Shown: positions 31,283-39,574 of the stretch, one piece after another
Numbering within the stretch: the stretch's first letter is position 1
Layout of the letters: every line of letters begins with the position of its first letter
Source of the DNA: UBA7803 sp041686955
Lineage (GTDB): Bacteria > Pseudomonadota > Gammaproteobacteria > Pseudomonadales > Azotimanducaceae
Direction of reading: 5' to 3'
Assembly: GCA_041686955.1 (NCBI GenBank)
Contig: JAWLCV010000034.1
Location: forward strand, 1 to 44,529
Length of the DNA: 44,529 nt
Translations under genes and position numbers: made by a program
The notes under the pieces: model-generated
The model's input: only the letters and a program-made list of their open reading frames with translations
Databases searched by the model: none
What the model was told of the DNA's origin: nothing

Positions 31283-33736
31283 CTACTGCACGAGCATGGC
31301 GGCGCTGCCGAGCACGGCCGCACAGCTCGCCTTCATTACGGGAGCGACCCGCTCGTCGCCGCAGCCGCTGCAGCTCGCCAGCCGGTCGATGAGGGCGTTG
31401 AGCTCCGCCTCCACCGCAGCGGTGTCCGGTTGGGTGGGCAGGCCGGTGCCGATCATGGTGTCGATGATGGGCCCGGTCACCGCCGCGCGGTCGTCGAATG
31501 CGGTGGCGAGACCCGCGTTCCAATCGAAATCCGGCCAGAAGCCGGCCCGCAGGACCGGGTCGTCCACCAGGACGCTGCAATACTTGATGGCGAGCTGGGT
31601 GATGCCCATCTGCTGAGACGAGACGAATCCGCCGATGCCGGGCTGCACCGGCATGGCCTGGTGCACCGCCTCGTACGTGGCCATGACCTCGGGGTTGCTC
31701 ACCGGCACGCCGGTGAGCTTCGCCATGGTGGCGTTGACCTCGGCGAAATCCCGCAGACCCGCCGGCGGGTCCCTGGGCTGATCCGCCGGCGGCAGGGGCG
31801 CCAGCGGGGCCGGCTCGATCACCACGTTGCTGGCCGAGCCGAGCCGCTCGAACGTCAGAAAGAACTCGTCCTGCTGGGGACCCTTCTCCAGGGGCACCAC
31901 GGTGCCCAGGGTCGACAGGACCTGCCGCCGCTCTGCCTGATAGGCGGCGTCATCGATGGTGACATCCAGGTTCACGTACGCCTGTCCCACGGACACCTCG
32001 CGGCCGTTCAGGCCGATGCGCATGCCGGCCAGGGGGATGCCGCCGGGGTCCACGGTCTCGTCCAGGATCACGAAGAACGGCGTGTCGAACAGATAGCTGT
32101 AGGAATCGAACTGGCTGACTTCGAACACCACGTAGGCGTCGTCGATGTCCACCTGGTCGCTGACGTCGAACAGCAGGTAGTACTTCTCGCCCACACCTAC
32201 TTCGAAGTTCTGCAGAATCTGCTCCTCGGTGAGCACGCGGTTGTGGATGGCCAGCAGCCGCACCGTTCCGGCCCAGCGATTGCCGTTGTCCACCTCGCTG
32301 CCGATGGCGAGGGCGAAGGTGTCGTCCCACTCGCCCAGCAGGCCGCCTTCCACCATGTCCAGATCGTCGGTGAAGCGGCCGTTGACGTAGAGCCGCCGGC
32401 CGTTGACCGGGTCGTAGGTCATCACCACGTGCTGCAGGGTGGCCTGCAGGTCCTCGTCCTCGGCGGCGGTGGAGAGTCGCGGTTCGCCGTTCTCGTCCGT
32501 GGTGTCGGCGCGAACCAGAGCGTCGTAGCTGTAGAGCGTCTGACCGAGCATGAAGTTGCGGGACGTCGAGCCGCCGCTGTAGGTGACGATGCGGGCCGGA
32601 CCGTCCTGGGTCACGTTACCCGGTGCCACCCAGGCCTCCACGGTGAACTCGCCGGTGGCCGTGATCAGGTCGTGGAGCTTGGCGCTGGCGGTGGTGGACC
32701 CCTGGGCCTTGCCGTCGCTGAAGGCGATTCCCCAGCCGCCCACCCATTGATAGGTTCCCGACAGGGTCAGGTTGAGTGCCGGTTCCACGCCGCTGGTATC
32801 GTAGGCCTGGTTGCCCGAGCCGGTCTTGAACTCGTACAGCGCGATGACGTTGCCTTCGTGGCGGCCGCCGGCGGAGGAGACGATGCCGTCGGTGAGCCGA
32901 AGCGCCATGGAGGTCACCAGGTTCGGGTCCACGTCGGTGGCGGGAATGGCATCGGCGAGATCGCGGATGGCCGCCTCCATGGCCGCGGCGTCGGCGGCGC
33001 AGCTTCCGCTCCAGCAGTTGTGAAACTCGGCGCCGAGACGGATGACGAAGCGCGAGTTGGCCGGGTTGTCCAGGTCCATCTTCTGCTGGGCCGCCTCGTA
33101 GGCGGCGGCCACGTCGTCGCTGGCGAAGTAGGGCGACTGTGGAATGGCCGCGTCGTCGGCGTGGCAGGTCGCGCAGTTGCCGGCGAGCAGAGGGTACACC
33201 GTGCCGGCGAAGAGCGACGGATCCTCCGGAAAGTTCTTGCTGGCGCCGGGCACCCGTATGGGCGGGGCGACGAGCTGGACCTCCTTGCCCACGCCGCCCA
33301 GGGTGTCCCCGGCCCAGTTCTCGATGTACGACTGGATGATGTCCGCGCAGGCGTTGGGTTCGTTCAACCAGCAGTTGTGGCCGCCGCGCACCTTGCCGAC
33401 CAGGAGCGAGGCTGCGGGATCCTGCAGGTCCACGACCCCGTTGGCCGCCTCGTACGCGAGGTTCACGTCGTCGGACCGGACGAAGCGGGGCGACTGGTCC
33501 GTATCGTGGCAGGAACCGCACCGGTTGTCGGGCGCCAGATTGTCCCAGAGGTGGAGCTTGAAGCTCTGCACGTCGGCGGTGGCCGGAGGCGGGCCGTCGT
33601 AGTTGCTGACGTCGGGCGGAGCGGTGACCGGGTTGGCCACCGTGGCGGCGCCGCTGCCGCCGCCGCAGCCGGCCAGGCCCGCGGTCAGCATGAAGCCGAC
33701 CAGCGCGCGCGACAGGATGACTCGAAGGTTCTCCAC
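31283..33736 (-). CDS. LamG lipoprotein with two haem c modules
   Basis: The 817-residue protein has a lipoprotein signal (ALVGFMLTAGLAGC). Two similar modules follow: CGSCH (33506-33520) then FVRSDDVNLAYEAA, DLQDPA and GGHNCW; and CATCH (33161-33175) then YFASDDVAAAYEAA, DLDNPA and EFHNCW. A LamG/concanavalin-like domain (about 270-480) carries NVIALYEFKTGSGNQAYDTS, GEFTVEAWVAPG and HVVMTYDPVNGRRLYVNGRF. The C-terminal 300 residues include a DVSDQVDIDDAYVVFEVSQF stretch and a CSGCGDE that lacks the haem His. GTG 33736 is chosen for its GGGAGG site. It lies 14 bp from the cytochrome gene upstream. Confidence 0.85.
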   Translation of the reverse strand: MENLRVILSRALVGFMLTAGLAGCGGGSGAATVANPVTAPPDVSNYDGPPPATADVQSFKLHLWDNLAPDNRCGSCHDTDQSPRFVRSDDVNLAYEAANGVVDLQDPAASLLVGKVRGGHNCWLNEPNACADIIQSYIENWAGDTLGGVGKEVQLVAPPIRVPGASKNFPEDPSLFAGTVYPLLAGNCATCHADDAAIPQSPYFASDDVAAAYEAAQQKMDLDNPANSRFVIRLGAEFHNCWSGSCAADAAAMEAAIRDLADAIPATDVDPNLVTSMALRLTDGIVSSAGGRHEGNVIALYEFKTGSGNQAYDTSGVEPALNLTLSGTYQWVGGWGIAFSDGKAQGSTTASAKLHDLITATGEFTVEAWVAPGNVTQDGPARIVTYSGGSTSRNFMLGQTLYSYDALVRADTTDENGEPRLSTAAEDEDLQATLQHVVMTYDPVNGRRLYVNGRFTDDLDMVEGGLLGEWDDTFALAIGSEVDNGNRWAGTVRLLAIHNRVLTEEQILQNFEVGVGEKYYLLFDVSDQVDIDDAYVVFEVSQFDSYSYLFDTPFFVILDETVDPGGIPLAGMRIGLNGREVSVGQAYVNLDVTIDDAAYQAERRQVLSTLGTVVPLEKGPQQDEFFLTFERLGSASNVVIEPAPLAPLPPADQPRDPPAGLRDFAEVNATMAKLTGVPVSNPEVMATYEAVHQAMPVQPGIGGFVSSQQMGITQLAIKYCSVLVDDPVLRAGFWPDFDWNAGLATAFDDRAAVTGPIIDTMIGTGLPTQPDTAAVEAELNALIDRLASCSGCGDERVAPVMKASCAAVLGSAAMLVQ

Positions 33737-33750
33737 CGCTGCCTCCCGCC

Positions 33751-34968
33751 TCAATCGCCCATGCAGTAAACGGCAGACTCGGCGAACGTCTGCTTGAGGT
33801 CGTAGCCGCTGGCAGTTAGCGAGCTCACCATCAGCTCGATCTGGTTGCGGTCGGCCGCGTCCTGGGGCGGGCGCAGGCACACGTTCTGAAACACCTTCTT
33901 CACCTGGCACTGCGCGAAGGCGTCGCTGTGCGCGAGCTCCCTCCCCATGGACTTGGCGCCGGCGCCGGAGCCCGGCAGGGACGCATCCCATCCCAGCAGT
34001 GCGTTCCGCCCCGCCCGCCAGTAGTTGTCCCAGCGGTCGTCGGGCGTGACGAAGCCCGGTTCGAAGTTGCTCGCGTTGTTGAAGTACTTGGCCTCCACCC
34101 GGCTGCCGGTGGCCGGATCAATCTCGCCGGCGCGGTTGTAGTGGATGCGGCCGAACTCGCCGTCCGGGTCGCTGGCCACGTCGTACTCGTAGTCGTAGTA
34201 CGCCAGCGCCTGCGCCATGGGGTCCATGCCCGAGTGGCAGCCGATGCAGTTGTTCATGAATACGCGGCTGTCGCCGCCGGGGCTGCGCGAGACGTCCTGG
34301 CGGATCCGGTCCGCGGCCCGGGTCACGTCGAGAAGCTGCTCGAGGTCGTAGCACAGGTGGTTGAGCAGCGTGAATCGAAACATGGCCCGGTTGGTGCCGT
34401 CGATGAAGAAGGCGCGGGCGGCGGCTCGGGTGGTCATGACCCCGGCGGTGGCGTCCGCCGGAAGGCCGCTCTGGGACGACTGGGTGGTGCGGGTGAGGTT
34501 CTCCTTCAGGTTCACTCCCTGCCGCTCCAGGGCCTCGTAGTGGTCGTTGTCGGCGGCGGAGTAGGGGGGAATGCCGGGGCCCGAGCCGACGTAGAGGATG
34601 TCACCGGAGAGGACCTCGCGAAAATCCACGCCGTCGCGCACCATGCCGATCACGGTGGCGATGTAGTCGTTCAAGGGCACGAACACGCTGCGCTCGCGGT
34701 TCGTCCACGGCGCCGCGAAGTTCTTCAAGGTGACGCTGTAGAACTCCGGCGCCTCGGTGGCCGACAGCGCGGCATCGAGCGGCCGGCCTGCGTCGATCTC
34801 GGCGGCCATGGCATCCAGGGTGGCCGCGTCCGGCGGCACCCCGGCGATGCGGTCATGGAGGCGCTTGGCCTGATCCCGGCTGTCGGCGAGGGCCGTGGCC
34901 GCCACCAGCAGGCCTGCAGCCAGCACGGACGCCGCGCGCAGCGCCTTGCAAAGACTCTCCAGGCTCAT
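33751..34968 (-). CDS. Exported mono-haem cytochrome c-like protein
   Basis: The 405-residue product has a Sec signal (AASVLAAGLLVAATALA-D) and one haem motif, CIGCH (34234-34248), in the context VFMNNCIGCHSGMDPMAQAL. This arrangement recalls the C-terminal haem regions of DUF1588/DUF1592-type planctomycete cytochromes, but I cannot assign the family firmly. The region before it is helical (FRFTLLNHLCYDLEQLLDVT). Two further cysteines occur near the end (AQCQVKKVFQNVCLRPPQ). It is the first gene of the leftward cytochrome operon and diverges from the HzsA-like gene. Confidence 0.8.
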   Translation of the reverse strand: MSLESLCKALRAASVLAAGLLVAATALADSRDQAKRLHDRIAGVPPDAATLDAMAAEIDAGRPLDAALSATEAPEFYSVTLKNFAAPWTNRERSVFVPLNDYIATVIGMVRDGVDFREVLSGDILYVGSGPGIPPYSAADNDHYEALERQGVNLKENLTRTTQSSQSGLPADATAGVMTTRAAARAFFIDGTNRAMFRFTLLNHLCYDLEQLLDVTRAADRIRQDVSRSPGGDSRVFMNNCIGCHSGMDPMAQALAYYDYEYDVASDPDGEFGRIHYNRAGEIDPATGSRVEAKYFNNASNFEPGFVTPDDRWDNYWRAGRNALLGWDASLPGSGAGAKSMGRELAHSDAFAQCQVKKVFQNVCLRPPQDAADRNQIELMVSSLTASGYDLKQTFAESAVYCMGD

Positions 34969-35018
34969 GGCTCGTTCCGACCTCGGTAACCACCGGTGCG
35001 GGGCAAGCTTCCCCCATC

Positions 35019-35088
35019 CGGTCACGCGGCACCGTGACCGCGTTCACAGGGGTGCCGGTGCCACGGGACCCCTGTGATGGCAGTCACG
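35019..35088. promoter_or_regulatory. Divergent control region with two CRP-type sites
   Basis: CGTGA-N6-TCACA (35033-35048) and TGTGA-N6-TCACG (35073-35088) each match 9 of 10 bases of the CRP half-site consensus TGTGA-N6-TCACA. Their centres are 40 bp apart. Overlapping inverted repeats are also present: 8-bp perfect arms at 35019-35026/35033-35040 and 10-bp perfect arms at 35044-35053/35068-35077. The region lies between the start of the leftward cytochrome gene and the rightward HzsA-like gene. Confidence 0.6.
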
Positions 35089-35165
35089 CCGCACGCTCGG
35101 GGGCTATGGAAGAATCGCCGCACTCGAGGCAACGAGGCCTCGGCGGACGGGACCTGGAACGGTCG

Positions 35166-37880
35166 GTGGCACACCCATCAGCACACTTCTCGAGGCCGGC
35201 TTCGCGGCCACCGCGCGCTGCCGCGGCCGCCGTGACGTTGTGGCTGTGCCTGGCCGGATGCAGCGGCGGCAGCGGAACCGGCGGCGTCCTCGGCGGTGAT
35301 CAGGACCCGGATCCCGTGGTGGTGGAGTTTCCTCTGGCCTACGTGGCGCGCAGCATCCTCGACGAGGAAGGCAACCTCAGCTCCCGCAACGTCCGCGAGC
35401 CCTGGGCGTTTCACCCCGGCGCGGAGCTCCTGGTTCGCGACCGCGCCTCCCCCAGCGCACCGGAACGCTCGCTCACCGCGGGCGTGTTCCCGGACGATGA
35501 CGAGGGCAACCCGCCGCGTTACGACGTCAAGGATCTGTCGGCGTCCTACGACGGTCGGCAACTGCTCTTCGCCATGCGGGCGCCCGAGGATCCGGACCTG
35601 GACGAGGACGAGCAGCCCACCTGGAACATCTGGCTCTACGATTTCGAGCGCGACGTGCTCGAGCGGGTGATCGCTTCCGACATCGCGGCCGAAGAGGGCC
35701 ACGACATCGCGCCCCGGTTTCTCCCGGATGGACGCATCGTCTTCGCGTCCACCCGCCAGCGCCGGGCGCGGGCGGTGCTGCTGGACGAGGGCAAGCCCCA
35801 GTTTCAGGCCCAGGACGAGGATCGCCGCGGCCCGGCCTTCGCGCTGCACGTGATGGATGCCGACGGCTCGGACATCCATCAGATCACCTTCAACGCGAGC
35901 TCCGATCTGGACCCCGCCGTGCTGGGCGACGGCCGTGTGGTTTTCAGCCGCTGGGACAACGTGGGCAATCGGGACCGCATCAGCCTCTATACCGCCAATC
36001 CGGACGGCACCGGTCTCGAGCTGCTCTATGGCGTGCACAGCCACGACACCGGTCCGGACGGCGCCGCGGTGGAATTCACCGAGCCCCACGAACTCCCGGA
36101 CGGCCGCCTGCTGGTGAGTCTGCGGGCTCCCGGTGACCGGGTCCGCATGGGCATGCTCCCCGTCGCGGTGGACGTGGCGAGCTTCGTGGAGCACGACCAG
36201 CCCACGTACGCGAACCAGGGGCTGATGGGTGACGCTCAGGAGCTGCTCGTGTTCGGTGACTTGAACCTGGACGACGATACCCCCGCGCTGCAAGGCCGTT
36301 ACGCGCACGTTTCGCCGCTCTACGACGGCACCGGACGATTGCTGGTGGCCTGGAGCCAGTGCCGGCTGGTGGACGTGGTCACCGATCCGGTGCAGCCCGT
36401 GTACGCGCCGTGCACCGAGGAGAATCTGCAGAACCCGGACCTCGTCGAAGCCGATCCGCTATACGGCGTGTGGATGCACGATCCGGCGGAAGAGACCCAG
36501 CAACCGGTAGTGGTGGGCGAGGAAGGGATCGCCTACGACGAGGCGGTGGTGCTGGAGCCGAGAGTGGCTCCGCCGGTGATTCTGGACGGCACGCCGGGGC
36601 TGGACCTGGATGCGGACCTGGCGGCGGAATCCCTGGGGGTGCTGCACATCCGCAGCGTCTACGACGTGGACGGCACGGTCATGGTGGATCTGGGGACGCT
36701 GTCCGATCCGTTGCAGACGCCCGCGGACCAGCGTCCGGCGCGGTTTCTGCGATTGGTGAAGGCCGTGTCCCTGCCGGACGACGACGTGGTGGACCTGGAG
36801 GGCACCGCCTTCGGACGCTCCCAGGGTCAGCTCATGCGCGAGGTGCTGGGCTACGCCCCCATCGAGCCGGACGGTTCGGTGATGGTGAAGGTGCCGGCCA
36901 ACGTGGCGTTCTGGCCGGAAGTGCTCGACGCCGACGGCCGCCGCATCGGACCCCGGCACCAGAACTGGCTGCAGCTTCGCCCCGGGGAGTCGCTCACCTG
37001 CCACGGCTGCCACGACCCTGAAAGCGAACTGCCGCACGGCCGGCGCGATGCCGAGCCGCCGTCCGTGAATCCCGGGGCGCCGGTGGACGGTTCGCCGTTC
37101 CCCAACACCGCACCGGCTCTGTTCGCCAACGCCGGTGAAACCATGGCGGAGGTCTACGCCCGCATCAACGGCGTCCGGGCGCCGGACGTGGACATCGAGT
37201 TCACCGACGTCTGGACGGACCCGGGCCTGCGCGCTCCCGACGCGAACGTAAGCTACGCCTACGCGGATCTGCTCACCCCCGCTCCGGTGAATCCCGGTTG
37301 CGTCACGCTCTACACCGCCACGTGCCGCATCGTCATCAACTACGAAACCCACATCCATCCGCTTTGGAGCGTGGACCGGCGCATTTACGACGGCGGCGGG
37401 GTGCAGGTCGGCGACCATACCTGCACGGCGTGTCACAGCGATGTGGACGCCATGGGACTCGCCCGGGTGCCTGCGGCTCAGCTCGATCTCGGCGACGGCC
37501 CCTCGGCGGACGAGGCCGACCACTTGAAGAGTTACCGGGAGCTCCTGTTCGACGACAACCGGCAGGTTCTCGACAACGGCACCCTCATGGACGAGCTGGT
37601 GCAGCAGACGGACGACGACGGCAATCCGCTGTTCGAGACCGATGCCGAGGGCGTGCCCATCCTCGATGCCAACGGCAATCCCATCCCGCTCATGGTGCCC
37701 ATCACGGTGGCGCCGCCGCTTTCCGTGGCCGGCGCCAACGCCAGCCCTCGATTCTTCACCCTGTTCGCCCCGGGAGGCAGCCACGCCGGCCGGCTCTCTG
37801 CCGCTGAGCTCAAGCTGCTCTCGGAATGGATCGACGCCGGCGGGCAGTACTACAACGACCCGTTCGCGGTTCCCCAGTAG
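35166..37880 (+). CDS. HzsA-like beta-propeller lipoprotein with two haem c motifs
   Basis: From GTG 35166 the product has 904 residues. A lipoprotein signal (AAAVTLWLCLAGC) is followed by a beta-propeller with TolB-like blades (RFLPDGRIVFASTRQRRARA, ALHVMDADGSDIHQITFN, AVLGDGRVVFSRWDN, LYTANPDGTGLELLYG). The C-terminal part carries CHGCH (36999-37013) and CTACH (37422-37436). This layout resembles the hydrazine synthase alpha-subunit family, but no HzsB/C partners are here, so hydrazine synthesis is not implied. ATG 35106 would give a signal with an unusually long n-region and would put one CRP-type site within 20 bp of the start, so GTG is preferred. It heads the rightward operon. Confidence 0.85.
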   Translation: MAHPSAHFSRPASRPPRAAAAAVTLWLCLAGCSGGSGTGGVLGGDQDPDPVVVEFPLAYVARSILDEEGNLSSRNVREPWAFHPGAELLVRDRASPSAPERSLTAGVFPDDDEGNPPRYDVKDLSASYDGRQLLFAMRAPEDPDLDEDEQPTWNIWLYDFERDVLERVIASDIAAEEGHDIAPRFLPDGRIVFASTRQRRARAVLLDEGKPQFQAQDEDRRGPAFALHVMDADGSDIHQITFNASSDLDPAVLGDGRVVFSRWDNVGNRDRISLYTANPDGTGLELLYGVHSHDTGPDGAAVEFTEPHELPDGRLLVSLRAPGDRVRMGMLPVAVDVASFVEHDQPTYANQGLMGDAQELLVFGDLNLDDDTPALQGRYAHVSPLYDGTGRLLVAWSQCRLVDVVTDPVQPVYAPCTEENLQNPDLVEADPLYGVWMHDPAEETQQPVVVGEEGIAYDEAVVLEPRVAPPVILDGTPGLDLDADLAAESLGVLHIRSVYDVDGTVMVDLGTLSDPLQTPADQRPARFLRLVKAVSLPDDDVVDLEGTAFGRSQGQLMREVLGYAPIEPDGSVMVKVPANVAFWPEVLDADGRRIGPRHQNWLQLRPGESLTCHGCHDPESELPHGRRDAEPPSVNPGAPVDGSPFPNTAPALFANAGETMAEVYARINGVRAPDVDIEFTDVWTDPGLRAPDANVSYAYADLLTPAPVNPGCVTLYTATCRIVINYETHIHPLWSVDRRIYDGGGVQVGDHTCTACHSDVDAMGLARVPAAQLDLGDGPSADEADHLKSYRELLFDDNRQVLDNGTLMDELVQQTDDDGNPLFETDAEGVPILDANGNPIPLMVPITVAPPLSVAGANASPRFFTLFAPGGSHAGRLSAAELKLLSEWIDAGGQYYNDPFAVPQ

Positions 37881-37917
37881 CCGCCGTGACAGCATCCAGC
37901 CGACAGGGACGAACGGC

Positions 37918-38691
37918 ATGAGACGCCCGAACGCGAACACCTGCACGAGCTCGTGGGCCGGTCTCGTGCTCCTCGTCATGCTGACCGTTCCCGTGCGGGT
38001 CCTGGCCTGGTTCGACAGCTATCAGCCGACGGTGGTGGTGGCCGATCCGTACCTCGACATGCACACGGGTCCCGGACGCGGGTATCCCGTCTTCTACGTG
38101 GCCGGGCAAGGCGATGAGGTGGTCGTGCTGAAGCGGCGCACCGGCTGGTTCAAGATCCGCGGGCCTCGAGGCAAGGAGGGCTGGGTCCACGTCGATCAGC
38201 TACGCAGGACGCTGGACCTCGAGGGCAATCCGCTCGAGGTCGAAGGGGTGGGACGCGAGCAGTACCTGGCGCGGCGCTGGGAGGCGGGCATGACGGGGGG
38301 CGATTTCGCCGGTGCCCGCAGCCTGTCGGGTTACCTCGGCTTCGCGCTCACCAGAAACATCACGCTGCAGGTGGAAGCCACCCAGGTCCTCGGCGACTTC
38401 TCGGACGGGGTCATGGGCACCGCCGGGATCCTCATGTACCCGTTCCCGGCGTGGCGCGTTTCACCGTTTTTCACCATCGGCACCGGCATGATCCGTACCC
38501 GGCCTCACACCACCATCGTTCAGGCGGAGGACCGGGAGGACGAGATCGTGCACGCCGGAGCCGGTGCTAGTCTTCATTTGAACGAGCGCTTCCTGCTGCG
38601 GTTGGAGTACAGGCGGCACACGGTGCTGACGAGTCGGGACGACAACGAAGAGATAGACCAATGGAAGGCAGGGTTCAGCATCTTCTTCTGA
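37918..38691 (+). CDS. SH3-domain and outer-membrane beta-barrel protein
   Basis: The 257-residue protein has a signal peptide (AGLVLLVMLTVPVRVLA), an SH3b domain (about 38-95: YLDMHTGPGRGYPVFYVAGQ, EVVVLKRRTGWFKIRGPRGK, EGWVHVDQL) and a C-terminal small barrel ending in Phe (WKAGFSIFF). AGGGA precedes ATG 37918 and the gap to the HzsA-like gene is 37 bp. The SH3b part may bind peptidoglycan or a protein partner while the barrel sits in the outer membrane; this is inference. Confidence 0.82.
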   Translation: MRRPNANTCTSSWAGLVLLVMLTVPVRVLAWFDSYQPTVVVADPYLDMHTGPGRGYPVFYVAGQGDEVVVLKRRTGWFKIRGPRGKEGWVHVDQLRRTLDLEGNPLEVEGVGREQYLARRWEAGMTGGDFAGARSLSGYLGFALTRNITLQVEATQVLGDFSDGVMGTAGILMYPFPAWRVSPFFTIGTGMIRTRPHTTIVQAEDREDEIVHAGAGASLHLNERFLLRLEYRRHTVLTSRDDNEEIDQWKAGFSIFF

Positions 38692-39326
38692 TGCCCGCGC
38701 GGGCGCTCGCGCTGGTCGCGGCGCTGGCGCCGTCGCTCGCCGGGGCGGCGGAGGCCGGCGCGCTGGATCTCGAGCCGCTCGTGGTTCGCGAGCCCGAGCG
38801 GCGGTCGGTGGACGTGGACGCCATCGACTCGGAGGACTGGGAAATCGGCGTTCTCGCCGGGGTGATGAGCGTGGAGGACTTCGGCAGCAACTCGCTCTTT
38901 GGGGTTCGTCTCGCCTATCACGTCACCGAAGATCTGTTCGTGGAGGGCAGCTTTGCGCGCACGAAGCTGGGGCGCACCAGCTTCGAGCGTCTTTCCGGCG
39001 GCGCCGAGCTGCTCACGGACGACGAGCGCGACATGACCTACTACGACGTGTCCGTGGGCTACAACCTGTTCCCGGGGGAGTCGTTTCTCGGCAGCGGCGT
39101 GGCGTTCAAGGGCGGGCTCTACCTCATCGCCGGCGCCGGCAGCAGCGAATTCGGCGGAGACGACCGCTTCACGGTGAGCGGCGGTTTCGGCTACCGGCTG
39201 ATTGCCACCGACTGGCTCGCGCTTCGCCTCGACGTGCGGGATCACGTCTTCAAATCCGATCTGCTGGGCAGCGACCAGACTCGACACAACCTCGAGTTCT
39301 CGGGCGGGCTGACGGTGTTCTTCTAG
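38661..39326 (+). CDS. Second small outer-membrane beta-barrel protein
   Basis: The 221-residue product has a signal peptide (LALVAALAPSLAGAAEA) and a barrel-type C-terminus ending LEFSGGLTVFF. Strands such as EIGVLAGVMSVEDFGSNSLF, GVRLAYHVTEDLFVEGSFAR and GFGYRLIATDWLALRLDVRD fit the outer membrane beta-barrel group seen in many deltaproteobacteria and gammaproteobacteria. ATG 38661 has GAAGAG upstream and overlaps the previous gene by 31 bp; ATG 38691, overlapping its stop, is the alternative. It shares barrel style with the preceding gene's C-terminal half, so the two may be related. Confidence 0.8.
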   Translation: MEGRVQHLLLMPARALALVAALAPSLAGAAEAGALDLEPLVVREPERRSVDVDAIDSEDWEIGVLAGVMSVEDFGSNSLFGVRLAYHVTEDLFVEGSFARTKLGRTSFERLSGGAELLTDDERDMTYYDVSVGYNLFPGESFLGSGVAFKGGLYLIAGAGSSEFGGDDRFTVSGGFGYRLIATDWLALRLDVRDHVFKSDLLGSDQTRHNLEFSGGLTVFF

Positions 39327-39334
39327 GAGTGGCT

Positions 39335-39574
39335 ATGGGCATGCGACCTCTTCGAACAGCACTTGCGTTTGTCCTTTTGGCTTCCGGGACGGGCTGCGGA
39401 AGCTGGCAGCTCGAGCCCTGGGTGAGTCCCTACGAGCGCAATAACCTGGCGGACCCCATCATGAGCTTCAACCGCGCGCCCGTCGCCCAGGCGTACCTGC
39501 ACCACGTCTACCAGGCGCGGGAAGGCGCACGCGGCGCCGAGGGCGGGTCCGGAGGCGGCTGTGGCTGCAACTGA
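39335..39574 (+). CDS. DUF4266 small exported protein ending GGGCGCN
   Basis: The 79-residue protein has a hydrophobic N-terminus (ALAFVLLASGTGCGS) with a possible but atypical lipobox, then the DUF4266 core (LEPWVSPYERNNLADPIMSF) and HHVYQAREGARGAEGG, ending GGSGGGCGCN. I recall a Gly-rich tail ending CGCN as typical of this family, usually encoded beside DUF3570. The two closing cysteines could bind a metal, carry a cofactor or be modified; none is proven. ATG 39335 follows TAGGAG by 5 bases. It overlaps the DUF3570 start by 14 bp. Confidence 0.85.
   Translation: MGMRPLRTALAFVLLASGTGCGSWQLEPWVSPYERNNLADPIMSFNRAPVAQAYLHHVYQAREGARGAEGGSGGGCGCN

Noticed and set aside
35166..37880. Hydrazine synthase and anammox metabolism from the HzsA-like gene.
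   Set aside because: No HzsB/HzsC or hydrazine dehydrogenase genes are present and the host is a gammaproteobacterium; HzsA-like propeller-cytochromes occur widely with other roles.
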